Below, one piece after another: positions 39,142-48,700 of a stretch of DNA of 64,000 nucleotides. The first letter of the stretch is position 1. The number at the start of each line of letters is the position of its first letter. The notes under the pieces are model-generated. The model searched no databases and was not told the DNA's origin. It saw only the letters and a list, made by a program, of their open reading frames with translations. The translations under genes were made by a program, and so were the position numbers. The DNA is taken from assembly GCA_016704325.1 (NCBI GenBank), contig JADJAG010000006.1, positions 264,470-328,469 on the forward strand. Direction: 5' to 3'. This DNA comes from Chitinophagaceae bacterium (GTDB lineage: Bacteria; Bacteroidota; Bacteroidia; Chitinophagales; UBA10324).

Positions 39142-42100
39142 ATGAAAAAAGCTAATACTCATGTTAATATGAATTGGGTATTGTTGATTGTAATTCTTTT
39201 GTGGGCGCTTAGGATAAATGCGCAGAGCATAACTTCCTTTTCACCTTCATCAGGACCCATTGGTACGGTGGTAACCATCACGGGAACAGGTTTTAGCGCC
39301 ACGCCATCTGAAAACAGTGTCTTTTTTGGTGCCACAGGTGCTGCCGTATCTGCTGCTACCGTCACTGAACTTACCGTTACGGTACCAATTGGAGCAAGCT
39401 ATCATTATATATATGTTACCAACATCACCACTAACTTAACTGCTTATTCATCGAAACCTTTCAATGTGACCTACAATTGTGGATCAGCCTCCTTTGCCGC
39501 AAAAATGGATTTCAGTGTAGGCACTTCACCATACCTGGTTGCAATAAGTGATTTGGATGGAGACGGAAAGCCGGATCTTGCCACTGCGAATGCATCCACT
39601 AGTAATGTTTCAGCTATAAGAAATACCGGTTCTTCCGGAACTGTTTCATTTGCAGCAAGTGTAAACTTCGCCACCGGCGCTACTGCATTAGGTGTAGCAG
39701 CCGGTGACTTTGATGGCGATGGAAAGCCGGATCTTGCAGTAACAAATCAAGGTGCTTCCACCGTTTCTGTATTACGAAATACCAGCATAATCGGAACAAT
39801 TTCTTTTGCTGCCAAAGTCGATTTTGCAGTGGGCACTACCACAAGTTACCCTTTTATCGGAGACCTGGATGGCGATGGCAAACCGGACCTGGCTGTTGCT
39901 AATCAAGGCGCCGGAACCGTTTCTGTCTTAAGAAATACCAGCAGCGGCGCCGGCAATATTTCTTTTGCCCCGAAAGTAGATTACACGGTAGGAGCAAGTC
40001 CCAATTTTGATTTTATCGGAGACCTGGACGGCGACGGCAAGCCCGATCTTGCAGTAAGCAATGTTTCTTCTGCTTCCATATCTACCTTCAGAAATACCAG
40101 TGTTCCCGGCACGATCTCCTTTGCTGCTAAAGTGGATTTCGCTACCGGAACTATTCCGTATGGCCTATCTATGTGCGACCTCGATGGCGATAATAAGCTT
40201 GATCTTGTAACCGCAAATTGGCTCGGCAATAATATTTCAACATTAAGAAATACCAGCGTCTCCGGCACCATTTCCTTTGCCGCTAAAGTTGACTTTGCCG
40301 TTACACTTACCCCACATGGTATTGCCGCAGGTGACCTCGATGGAGATGGAAGGCCCGATCTCGTTGTAACAAATACAGCTCCTTCAAATAAAATTTCAGT
40401 ACTCATCAATACCAGCACAACCGGTACTATTTCTTTCGCTCCCAAAGTGGATTATGCTGTCACCAATAATCCTTACGGAGTGGTTACCGGTGACCTGGAT
40501 GGAGATGGTAAACTTGATATCGCATCATCAAATACCAGCAGCAATTCTGTTTCAGTATTAAGAAATATTGGCAGCGCTTCTTCCATATCCTTTATTTCCT
40601 TCACTCCGGAGTCTGGCCCGGTTGGCACAACAGTAGTAATAACCGGAACAGGTTTCAGCACAACACTTGCTGATAATATTGTATTGATGGGCGCAACAGA
40701 GGCAATCGTATCGGCCGCAACTGCAACATCACTTACCGTTACCGTGCCGCTAGGAACCAACTATCAGTACATCACCGTCACCAATCTTTCCACTAACACA
40801 ACTGCTTATTCCCAAAAACCATTTGTGCCAACTCTTGGATGTAGCCCTGCAACGTTTTCACCAAAGGTTGATGTCTCCGGCGGCGCAATGTCTGTGGAGA
40901 TCTACGATGTGGATGGTGACGGTAAACCCGACCTGGTACTGCCGGATTATTTCAATAATGTGGTATGTGTATCAAGAAATACAGGTACTTCAGGAACGAT
41001 TTCGTTTGCGCCGAAAGTTGATTTTGCATCAAATGTTCAACCCAATGATGTGGCCTTAGGTGATTTGGACGGAGATGGAAAACTCGATATGGCAGTAGTT
41101 CATACAGGAGCTTCTTCTGTTTCAACATATAAAAACACAAGCACTCCCGGATCAATATCTTTCGAACCCAAAGTTGATTTTGCAGCGGGAACACAACCCG
41201 ATGGAGTTAAAATAATTGATTTTGATGGAGACGGGAAGCCGGACATCGTATCAGCCAATTGGGGAAGCAGCAATATTTCCGTTTTGAGAAACACAACAAC
41301 TGCCGGGACGATATCTTTTGCAACAGCCGTCAATTTTGCCACCGGAGTGTTTCCAAATAAACTGGATGTTGGCGACCTGGATGGCGACAGTAAACCGGAT
41401 ATTGCTGTTACCAACTGGAATTCCGCTACCGTTTCGGTTTTTAGAAATACCTGCAGTTGCGGAACAATTTCCTTCGCCGCTAAAGTGGATTTTGCCACTG
41501 GCCCGATTCCGGAATATGTGCATATCGGCGATTTGGATGGAGATGGCAAGCGCGACCTCGCATTGGCAAGCAGAAATATTAATGTGGTTTCAACCTACAG
41601 AAACCTCAGCACACCCGGAACCATTTCTTTTGCTGCTAAAGTGGATTTTGCAACCGGTGTTTATCCTTACGGAGTAGCTATCGGCGATTTGAATGGCGAC
41701 GGAAAACTTGATCTTGCTGTAGCCAATTACACTCCTTATACAGTATCAACATACCAAAATAACAGTACGCCCGGTACAATTGCCTTTTCGCCGAAAGTGG
41801 ATTATGTTACCGGCTCCCCTTTAAGTGTTGCCTATGATGTCGGCATCAACGATTTTGATGGAGACGGATGGCCCGATCTCGCCGTATCGAAATCAAACAA
41901 TACAGTAGCAGTGTTCAAAAACGCCTGTACGCTCATACTTCCAATAGAACTGATTGCTTTTAATGCTAAACAATCAGGTACGGAAGTATTGTTGACCTGG
42001 AGCACCGCTTCGGAATTCAACAACGATTATTATAGCATAGAGCGCAGTGCGGATGGAACTGATTTTGAAGAAATCGGACAGGTGAAAGGTGCAGGAAACT

Positions 42101-42489
42101 CAAATATGTTGTTGAATTATTCTTTCCCGGATGTGAACCCACAACAAGGCCTCAACTATTATCGTATTAAGCAAACGGATTTCAATGGCTTGTTTTCGTA
42201 TTCGAAAATGGAAGCGGTTGTATTTAGTGAAAAGGAAATAGTGGTAAGTATTTCACCTAATCCATCTTCAGGAATATTTTGGATTGAACTGAACATGCCT
42301 GTTTCTCCTGATCTAAGTATCTCGGTAAACAATGCAATCGGAAAGACCATCTACACTGTTGAAAATGCCTTTTCTCCAAAGTCAATACAATTTGAAATGA
42401 ATCTGTCAGATCAACCGGAAGGAATGTATATACTTCAACTCAAGTTGCCCCAGGGAATTTATACAAAGCAATTAATAATTGCCAGGTAA
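39142..42489 (+). CDS. IPT/TIG plus FG-GAP double-propeller surface protein with T9SS domain
   Basis: From ATG 39142 it is 1115 residues with a signal peptide (ending LRINAQ); an in-frame TTG at 39124 is less likely. The order is IPT/TIG domain (SITSFSPSSGPIGTVVTITG), seven FG-GAP/VCBS repeats each holding a DLDGDGKPDLA-type calcium loop, a second IPT/TIG domain (SFISFTPESGPVGTTVVITG), seven more FG-GAP repeats, a fibronectin-like segment (VLLTWSTASEFNNDYY), then a type A sorting domain (VVSISPNPSSGIFWIEL, GMYILQL, KQLIIAR). Each set of seven repeats should close a beta-propeller. This architecture suits adhesion or ligand binding at the surface with calcium dependence. Confidence 0.88.
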   Translation: MKKANTHVNMNWVLLIVILLWALRINAQSITSFSPSSGPIGTVVTITGTGFSATPSENSVFFGATGAAVSAATVTELTVTVPIGASYHYIYVTNITTNLTAYSSKPFNVTYNCGSASFAAKMDFSVGTSPYLVAISDLDGDGKPDLATANASTSNVSAIRNTGSSGTVSFAASVNFATGATALGVAAGDFDGDGKPDLAVTNQGASTVSVLRNTSIIGTISFAAKVDFAVGTTTSYPFIGDLDGDGKPDLAVANQGAGTVSVLRNTSSGAGNISFAPKVDYTVGASPNFDFIGDLDGDGKPDLAVSNVSSASISTFRNTSVPGTISFAAKVDFATGTIPYGLSMCDLDGDNKLDLVTANWLGNNISTLRNTSVSGTISFAAKVDFAVTLTPHGIAAGDLDGDGRPDLVVTNTAPSNKISVLINTSTTGTISFAPKVDYAVTNNPYGVVTGDLDGDGKLDIASSNTSSNSVSVLRNIGSASSISFISFTPESGPVGTTVVITGTGFSTTLADNIVLMGATEAIVSAATATSLTVTVPLGTNYQYITVTNLSTNTTAYSQKPFVPTLGCSPATFSPKVDVSGGAMSVEIYDVDGDGKPDLVLPDYFNNVVCVSRNTGTSGTISFAPKVDFASNVQPNDVALGDLDGDGKLDMAVVHTGASSVSTYKNTSTPGSISFEPKVDFAAGTQPDGVKIIDFDGDGKPDIVSANWGSSNISVLRNTTTAGTISFATAVNFATGVFPNKLDVGDLDGDSKPDIAVTNWNSATVSVFRNTCSCGTISFAAKVDFATGPIPEYVHIGDLDGDGKRDLALASRNINVVSTYRNLSTPGTISFAAKVDFATGVYPYGVAIGDLNGDGKLDLAVANYTPYTVSTYQNNSTPGTIAFSPKVDYVTGSPLSVAYDVGINDFDGDGWPDLAVSKSNNTVAVFKNACTLILPIELIAFNAKQSGTEVLLTWSTASEFNNDYYSIERSADGTDFEEIGQVKGAGNSNMLLNYSFPDVNPQQGLNYYRIKQTDFNGLFSYSKMEAVVFSEKEIVVSISPNPSSGIFWIELNMPVSPDLSISVNNAIGKTIYTVENAFSPKSIQFEMNLSDQPEGMYILQLKLPQGIYTKQLIIAR

Positions 42490-42493
42490 AAAT

Positions 42494-42568
42494 TTTTTCA
42501 ACAATTCAACAGTTCAACAGTTTAACAATTTAACCATTCAACCATTTAACCATTCAACCCTTCAACCC
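42494..42568. repeat. AACAATTC/AACCATTT minisatellite between convergent genes
   Basis: About ten 8- to 9-bp units such as CAACAATTC, CAGTTCAAC and AACCATTTA separate two convergent genes. The same kind of unit fills the interior of the mobile repeats at 25.8, 29.8 and 61.6 kb. No terminal repeats of that family are present here. Confidence 0.65.
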
Positions 42569-43924
42569 CTACTTAACCAACCGCCCAACATAAAACTCCT
42601 CCGTCTCATTCCTGATATGCAGAAAGTAAACGCCATGCGGCCAGTTTTTTGTATCCAGCACATTCCATTGTGAAGTAAGCGTGCCCGATGCAATCAGCAG
42701 GCCAATAGCATTGTAAACACTGTATTGACTGTTTGCTTGAAAATTCTTGAATGATATAGTAACAACATCTTTTACAGGATTCGGATAAACACTAAGGACC
42801 GGTGTTTCATTAATTTCAGGCACATCAACGGTCTCTAATTGGTACACGCGTACGTAATCAACTTCCATGGTAGCGGGAAAAACAGTAGAAGCATCCGGAT
42901 TGCCCGGCCAGTTACCTCCAACAGCCACATTCAGCAGAAAAAAGAAAGGCTTCTGAAAAATCGGGGTGCTGTTGGTGTAGGCAGCATAATCAAATTGGTA
43001 ATAAATGAAATCATCAACATAGAATTGGATATGGGTTTCATTCCAGATGGCGCCATAAACATGAAATTCGGATTCATCTATTGGAACAGAACTGCCTTCA
43101 TAGGCATGACTCACATTGTTATACCAATGCACGGTTCCATTGGTAAGGCTTTCATTGTTTACATGTTCCATCACATCTATTTCACCACATTGCGGCCATC
43201 CGACCTGATCGAAGTTGGCACCCAGCATCCAGAAGGCTGGCCATATGCCCTGACCAACAGGTATCTTAATCCGTGATTCGATTTTGCCATGTTGAAATTC
43301 ATATAAATCTCTTGTAATAATACGGGAAGAGGTATAAGAACTGCTGCCGGTAGTTTCTTCAAGAGCAGTTATTTTAAGGCTTCCATTACTCACCGTTAAA
43401 TTTTGGGGATTGGCTGTATAATACTGCAATTCATTATTCCCCCAGCCTCCGGCACCTATTTCAGGAGTCCATATACTGGTGTTGAGTGAAGTGCCGTCAA
43501 ATTCATCTGACCAGGATAGCGTCCAGTTAGATTGATTGGGAGCAATGCAATTGCTGCACAATCCCCAGCAAACAACATCCAGGATCGAATCTGATTGAAT
43601 GGTAAGTTTCCTGTTAGTGAAATTCCCGCTGGATACGGTGCAAGAGGTGCTGGCAGAAAGATTTTCCTGTCCGGTCCAGCTGTCGAAAGAAAATTTATAT
43701 TCGTAAGTACCGGCATTCATGTTAATGGTCGCTTCCCAGATGCCGTCATTATCAGTATCCGTCATGGCATTACAGTTACCGCACCAATTGTTGAAAGTGC
43801 CATTCACTTCCGGAGTTTCAAATCCGCTAATACCATTCAGGTTTAGCCGGAAGGTTACCGAATAGGCATTTACAATGGAAGTTGTAAAAAGGAAGCACAG
43901 CAGAACAAGGCAGGAACGTAACAT
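42569..43924 (-). CDS. GH16 beta-glucanase (laminarinase-like) with T9SS domain
   Basis: A 451-residue secreted enzyme with signal peptide (1-20, ending NA). The N-terminal part (about 22-115) resembles a starch-binding-like beta-sandwich (VNGTFNNWCGNCNAMTDTDN, DGIWEATI). The GH16 domain follows (about 130-360), with WSDEFDGTSLN and the catalytic motif CGEIDVMEH (E248, D250, E253; nucleophile and acid/base Glu intact). A type A sorting domain ends the protein (VLSVYPNPVKDVVTI, GVYFLHI, VGRLVK). GH16 enzymes with EIDVME cut beta-1,3 or 1,3-1,4 glucans such as laminarin. It is likely exported by the PorU/PorV pathway to the surface. Exact substrate is inferred. Confidence 0.9.
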   Translation of the reverse strand: MLRSCLVLLCFLFTTSIVNAYSVTFRLNLNGISGFETPEVNGTFNNWCGNCNAMTDTDNDGIWEATINMNAGTYEYKFSFDSWTGQENLSASTSCTVSSGNFTNRKLTIQSDSILDVVCWGLCSNCIAPNQSNWTLSWSDEFDGTSLNTSIWTPEIGAGGWGNNELQYYTANPQNLTVSNGSLKITALEETTGSSSYTSSRIITRDLYEFQHGKIESRIKIPVGQGIWPAFWMLGANFDQVGWPQCGEIDVMEHVNNESLTNGTVHWYNNVSHAYEGSSVPIDESEFHVYGAIWNETHIQFYVDDFIYYQFDYAAYTNSTPIFQKPFFFLLNVAVGGNWPGNPDASTVFPATMEVDYVRVYQLETVDVPEINETPVLSVYPNPVKDVVTISFKNFQANSQYSVYNAIGLLIASGTLTSQWNVLDTKNWPHGVYFLHIRNETEEFYVGRLVK

Positions 43925-44040
43925 GCAGCAGGTTTTTGTTAAAAGTACAAATAGTTAGGGAATTTCAACACTGCTCCGTCAGAAAGGCTGTACGACAATT
44001 TGGTTATTGAAAATTGTGTGTTCAATTATGACACATCATT

Positions 44041-44935
44041 GCCATGAGGAACGACGAAGCAATCCCACCACGAAGCGTCATTGTAAGAAAGAACGACGAA
44101 ACAATCCCCAAGTACTACTAAACTAATAATTGGTTCTAATCAGGAGATTGCTTCATCCCGCCATTGGGACTTTGATAATTCAAACATTGTATGGGCGGGA
44201 TTCGCAATGACGGTATATCAATGCGTCATTGATTGGTGAAACCACGAAGCAATCCCCGCCACGAAGCGTCATTGCGAGGAGGAACGACGAAGCAATCCCC
44301 AAGTACTACTAAACTAATAATTGGTTCTAATCAGGGGATTGCTTCATCCTGCCATTGGGACTTTGATAATTCAAACATTATATGGGCGGGATTCGCAATG
44401 ACGGTTTATTGATGCATCCTTGCATGGTGAAACCACGAAGGAATCCCCACCACGAAGCAATCCCCACCCCGAAGCGTCATTGCGAGGAGGAACCACGAAG
44501 CAATCCCCACCCCGAAGCGTCATTGCGAGGCGAAACGACGAAGCAATCGCCAAGTACTACTAAACTAATAATTGGTTCTAATCAGGGGATTGCTTCATCC
44601 CGCCATTGGGACTTTGATAATTCAAACATTATATGGGCGGGATTCGCAATGACGGTTTATCGATGCATCCTTGCATGGTGAAACCACAAAGGAATCCCCA
44701 CCACGAAGCAATCCCCACCCCGAAGCGTCATTGCGAGGAGGAACGACGAAGCAATCCCCAAGTACTACTAAACTAATAATTGGTTCTAATCAGGGGATTG
44801 CTTCATCCTGCCATTGGGACTTTGATAATTCAAACATTGTATGTGCGAGATTCGCAATGACGGTTTATCGATGCATCCTTGCATGGTGAAACGACGAAGC
44901 AATCCCATCACGAAGATGCCAGGTCACCAAAAAGT
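44041..44935. repeat. REP array, four long units with GCGTCATTGCGAGGAGG motifs
   Basis: A segment beginning AAGTACTACTAAACTAATAA occurs at 44110, 44301, 44552 and 44760. Each copy is followed by GGGGATTGCTTCATCC and GGGATTCGCAATGACGG, inverted relative to the preceding CGTCATTGCGAGG and CGAAGCAATCCCC. Spacings are 191, 251 and 208 bp because short CGAAGCAATCCCCACC units are inserted in different number. Frames across it are repeat artefacts. The motif CGTCATTGCGAGGAGG is a widespread bacterial REP-type repeat. Confidence 0.9.
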
Positions 44936-44975
44936 AAAATCACTGATGATCCTCCGACCCTTCTTCGCGAATTGT

Positions 44976-45045
44976 CTTTTACACCGCCGCCTTGTATTCT
45001 CCGCTGCAACATAGCAGGGAGGTAGTGGGACACAGGGGAATTCCA
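44976..45045. repeat. REP element in front of the RAYT relic
   Basis: TTTTACACCGCCGCC at the left and GGGAGGTAGTGGGACACAGG at the right form the REP-like boundary that commonly precedes Bacteroidota REP-associated transposases. Similar sequence with the same ACACCGCC / TCGGGACAC elements is found at 54292-54355, and more loosely at 57720-57790 before the second relic. Confidence 0.55.
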
Positions 45046-45087
45046 TGCTATACTATTATTTCCCAACCCATTTTTATATATTGCTAA

Positions 45088-45309
45088 ATGTCTTTAAAAA
45101 CACTACACGATCTTCCAAATGAATTATACTTCTGCACATTCACTTGCACCAATTGGCTATCCTTGTTTGAAATTACACAGTCTTATGATGAAATTTATAA
45201 GTGGTTTGTAATTGCCCATAAGAAAAACTTTCGGACATGCTCATTTGTCATTATGCCAAACTCCCGAAAAAGCGGGACGTTTCATTATGGTATGCTTAGG
45301 TGGTATTGA
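45088..45309 (+). pseudogene. REP-associated tyrosine transposase (RAYT) fragment
   Basis: The 73-residue frame opens MSLKTLHDLPNELYFCTFTC, then NWLSLFEITQSYDEIYKWF and FVIMPN, the first part of the IS200/RAYT Y1 transposase fold. A full protein is about 180 residues and would continue MPNH with the catalytic region, but here it breaks at MPNSRKS and ends. It is therefore inactive. It lies next to a REP array and a REP boundary element, as expected for the family. A second, shorter relic of the same start is at 57828. Confidence 0.8.
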
Positions 45310-45751
45310 ATATAATTGTAAGCCGTTAAAATTTTTGATTTATTCTCGAACTCAACCGAGTTTGTCAAAGTAGCCGGTGCTTTTGTGTCAGTCAGCTTTT
45401 TCACGCCGCTGCCGATGAACGAAAGTCATCTAATTGGAGTATGCAATTAATGTGATCAAACCCGGATTTTAATTCCATGTTTCTGTTACTTCTGCACACT
45501 TGTTAGCTAAGAATAGTCAGTATTTGCACTATTAACAAATTCAACCCCATCTTGAAAAATCATTCTTTTAGACTATTGCCCAATGCGAGTGATCACTCTA
45601 TTTTTGATAACAGTAATGCATGTAAAAATGTATAAAGCATGGATGGGCCTGATGCATTTTGTTTAGAATGACGTTGAAATGCTTTCTGTTCAACTTTTCA
45701 CGGGTTGATTTGCGAGTAAATTTATTCTGTATAAAGTTCTATTTGTATTTT
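45310..45751. other. Intergenic region before the RHS gene
   Basis: 442 bp with no supported gene. An in-frame extension of the RHS reading frame to 45659 begins at TTG and is unlikely to be translated, because the signal peptide starts at 45752. I see no clear promoter. Confidence 0.5.
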
Positions 45752-48700
45752 ATGAAAAGCTACCTGAGAGTATTAATACTATTGCAACTGTTGGGGAGCA
45801 CTTCTCTTCAATCACAACCCGTTGACCCTTTAAATGTATCTGTAATACCTCCGGCTCCAACAGCAGCGGCACTTGCAAAGTATGCACTTACACCTGTCAG
45901 TCTCAGCGCAGGAATTCCAAATATTGATATCCCTTTGTATGAGATTGCAGAGCGTGATATCAATCTGATGGTATCTCTGTCTTACCATGGAGGAGGGATT
46001 AAAGTAGGCCAGATTGCATCATGGACAGGCATGGGTTGGTCGTTGAATGCAGGAGGAGTAGTCACAAGAACAGTGATGGGTCTCCCGGATGAAAGACCTC
46101 TCGCAGGATTTATGCATAATACAGAAAGCATTTCTGAGTTCTTAAACTATTCCCCGATACAACATCATGAGTATTTGCAAAGTATTGCCGACCATCAGAT
46201 CGATGTTCAGCCCGATGAGTTCTTTTTTAATTTCGCCGGTTATGCCGGAAGGTTTGTTATTGAAGGCGTTGACCCTGATGGATTCCTCATCATACATACG
46301 ATACCGTATCAAAATTTCAAAATTATTGCGGAACAACAACTAACCTATTTTAAGATTATTACGCCCGATGGGATGACCTATCATTTTAATAATATAGAAC
46401 TTACACGTGCTACAACAGTGTGTGAAGGAGGTGGCGATGAACAGATTGACGAGAGTATTAAATCATCCTGGTATTTGGAATCTATAACCGGTGTTAATGG
46501 CACTGTCATTACATTTGACTATGCAGATGGTACCATTCTTTATTATGCCACAACCAGTGAATCCCGGTTAGAAGATCCCTGGTTGTATTGTACCGATCAT
46601 GATACGGAATGCAACACAGATATTGAGATCGCATTAAAACGACTGCAGTCTATTAACTTTTCTAATGGCACGGTTCGGTTTTTTGCAGAAACGGAGCGGG
46701 AAGATGCAGAGTACGATTATGCTTTATCAAGGATTGAAGTGGTGAATAAGCAGGAGGAGATAATCAGATCTTACCACTTTCAATATGATTATCACCCTAT
46801 CGAACCAATTAATTGCAATGATCGGGAATGCAAGCGGCTGATGCTGACTTCTATAACAGAAAAAGGGAAAGGAGCCATTGAGCTACCACCTTATGAGTTT
46901 GTATATGATCCTACTCCCTTACCAGCACGAAACTCCAAAGCGCAGGACCATTGGGGCTTCTACAATGGGGCACTTTCGAATCAAACACTCGTGCCTGCTT
47001 ACCCGGAAGAGGAATGCGAATCTTTTAACGGAGCTGCAGATGGTGCAAACCGATTGCCCAATTTCAGTTTTGCAAAAGCGGCTGTGCTTACCGGTCTGCT
47101 TTATCCTTCCGGAGGCACTGCAACTTATACCTATGAGGAGAATCGTTTTGGCAGATACCAGGATCAGTTAGGTGTAGATACGTTTGAAGCCAATGAAATA
47201 CCCAGGATAGATCTCAGTGCATTCGCCTCTTCAAATGGCGTAAACAGTACAAAGCCGGCTGATACATTTGTAGTAAATGCGGATCAGATTGTACGCATAT
47301 CAACTTCAATTGAATTTGGTAATCCTCCATGCGAATGTGAAGCCTCCGTGAGGCTTATCAATAGCAATGGACAAGTACTTTTTGAAAGGGGTGATGAAGA
47401 TGCATATGAAAACTGCCTCTTTCTGCCGGCAGGAACGTATTACCTGACTTCAGAAATGATAGGTTCCGGACCAACGGCTCATGCAACCATAACAACGTAT
47501 TACTATGAATTGCAGAACGATACGATTAAGTCTGTGCTCGCCGGCGGATTACGAATAAAGGAAGTGCGTTTAAGAAAGGATACTGTTAATTCATCGGATG
47601 ATCAGGTGGTTCGATATTCTTATAATATGGCTGCCGATAAGGATAGATCAAGTGGCTTTTTATTGAGTACCATTCTTTACGATTATGGATTCACTACAAG
47701 AGGATTTAGCGAAGTCGGTGGGCCGGGTACTACTTGTGATTTTCAGGTAAGAACATCAGTATCACAGGTGCCCGTTAGCACCTCTAATGGAAACCCGGTA
47801 TTCTATGCGGAGGTTACTGAGTTTTTTGGAGATATGTTGCCGAATGGGAGTGCGGCATTCGGTAAACGGGAAAGTACATTTTCCTTTTCACCTGATATAG
47901 GAGTTTTGGCATACCCATTTGCGCCGCCTGTTAACTATGGATACAAAAGAGGTCTGCTGCTGGAGGTAAAGGAATATAATTCCGATAATCAGCTCAAACT
48001 GGAAACATCAAACAAGTATGAATTTGATGCGATCAATCATGCACATGGTATTACCGGTTTAAAGGTGGCGTATTTGAAAAATGATCAGCAGTTCGATGGT
48101 ATTGAAGCGGATGAGTTTACGTTCAGTTTCTATTTTTATCACTCCCAATGGGTTCATCAGAGTGAGCAAACTACTACTGAATATTTTCAGGATGGCAGCC
48201 GATTTGTAACTAAGAAGCAATTATTTCATGATAATCCGGCTCATGTACAACCTACGCGAATTATTACTACAAGATCTGATGGTAATACGGAAGTAACAGT
48301 CAGGCGTTTTCCACTTGACTACGATGTATCAGTAAATGGTGGAACGGATGCTATGTTGATTGCTTTAGACACCATGATCAACAAAAAGTTCATGGTGAAT
48401 ACTTTGGTTGAGGAATACACCTTACTGTTGAAAAGTAAGAACAACATAAAACCAACAGGCTTGAATAATAACATTGCAAATGGAGGAGAAATATTGAGTG
48501 GAGGAATTATTAGCACAGGTAACTCAGCCGGTTTTGGAAGTGAAGCATTGAAAGGTAAGGTTGAGATTGATACTTTCATCGTAGCCGGAAAGCTTGTGCG
48601 CTATCGTTTGGATGGTAGTAACGTGGTGCCTGACACCGTATTGGTGCTTGACCTCGGAGAGCCATTGTTAAAATCTTCTTTTACCGCATCCGAAGTTTAT

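Noticed and set aside
44371..44889. Three frames of 60-99 residues
   Set aside because: They follow the REP array period, with repeated SLRGETTKQSPSTTKLIIGS text, so are not genes.
44041..44935. CRISPR array
   Set aside because: Irregular spacing (191, 251, 208 bp) and repeated rather than unique sequence between motifs; it is a REP array.
45659..45751. Upstream extension of the RHS gene
   Set aside because: It begins at TTG and would place the clear signal peptide 31 residues inside the protein.
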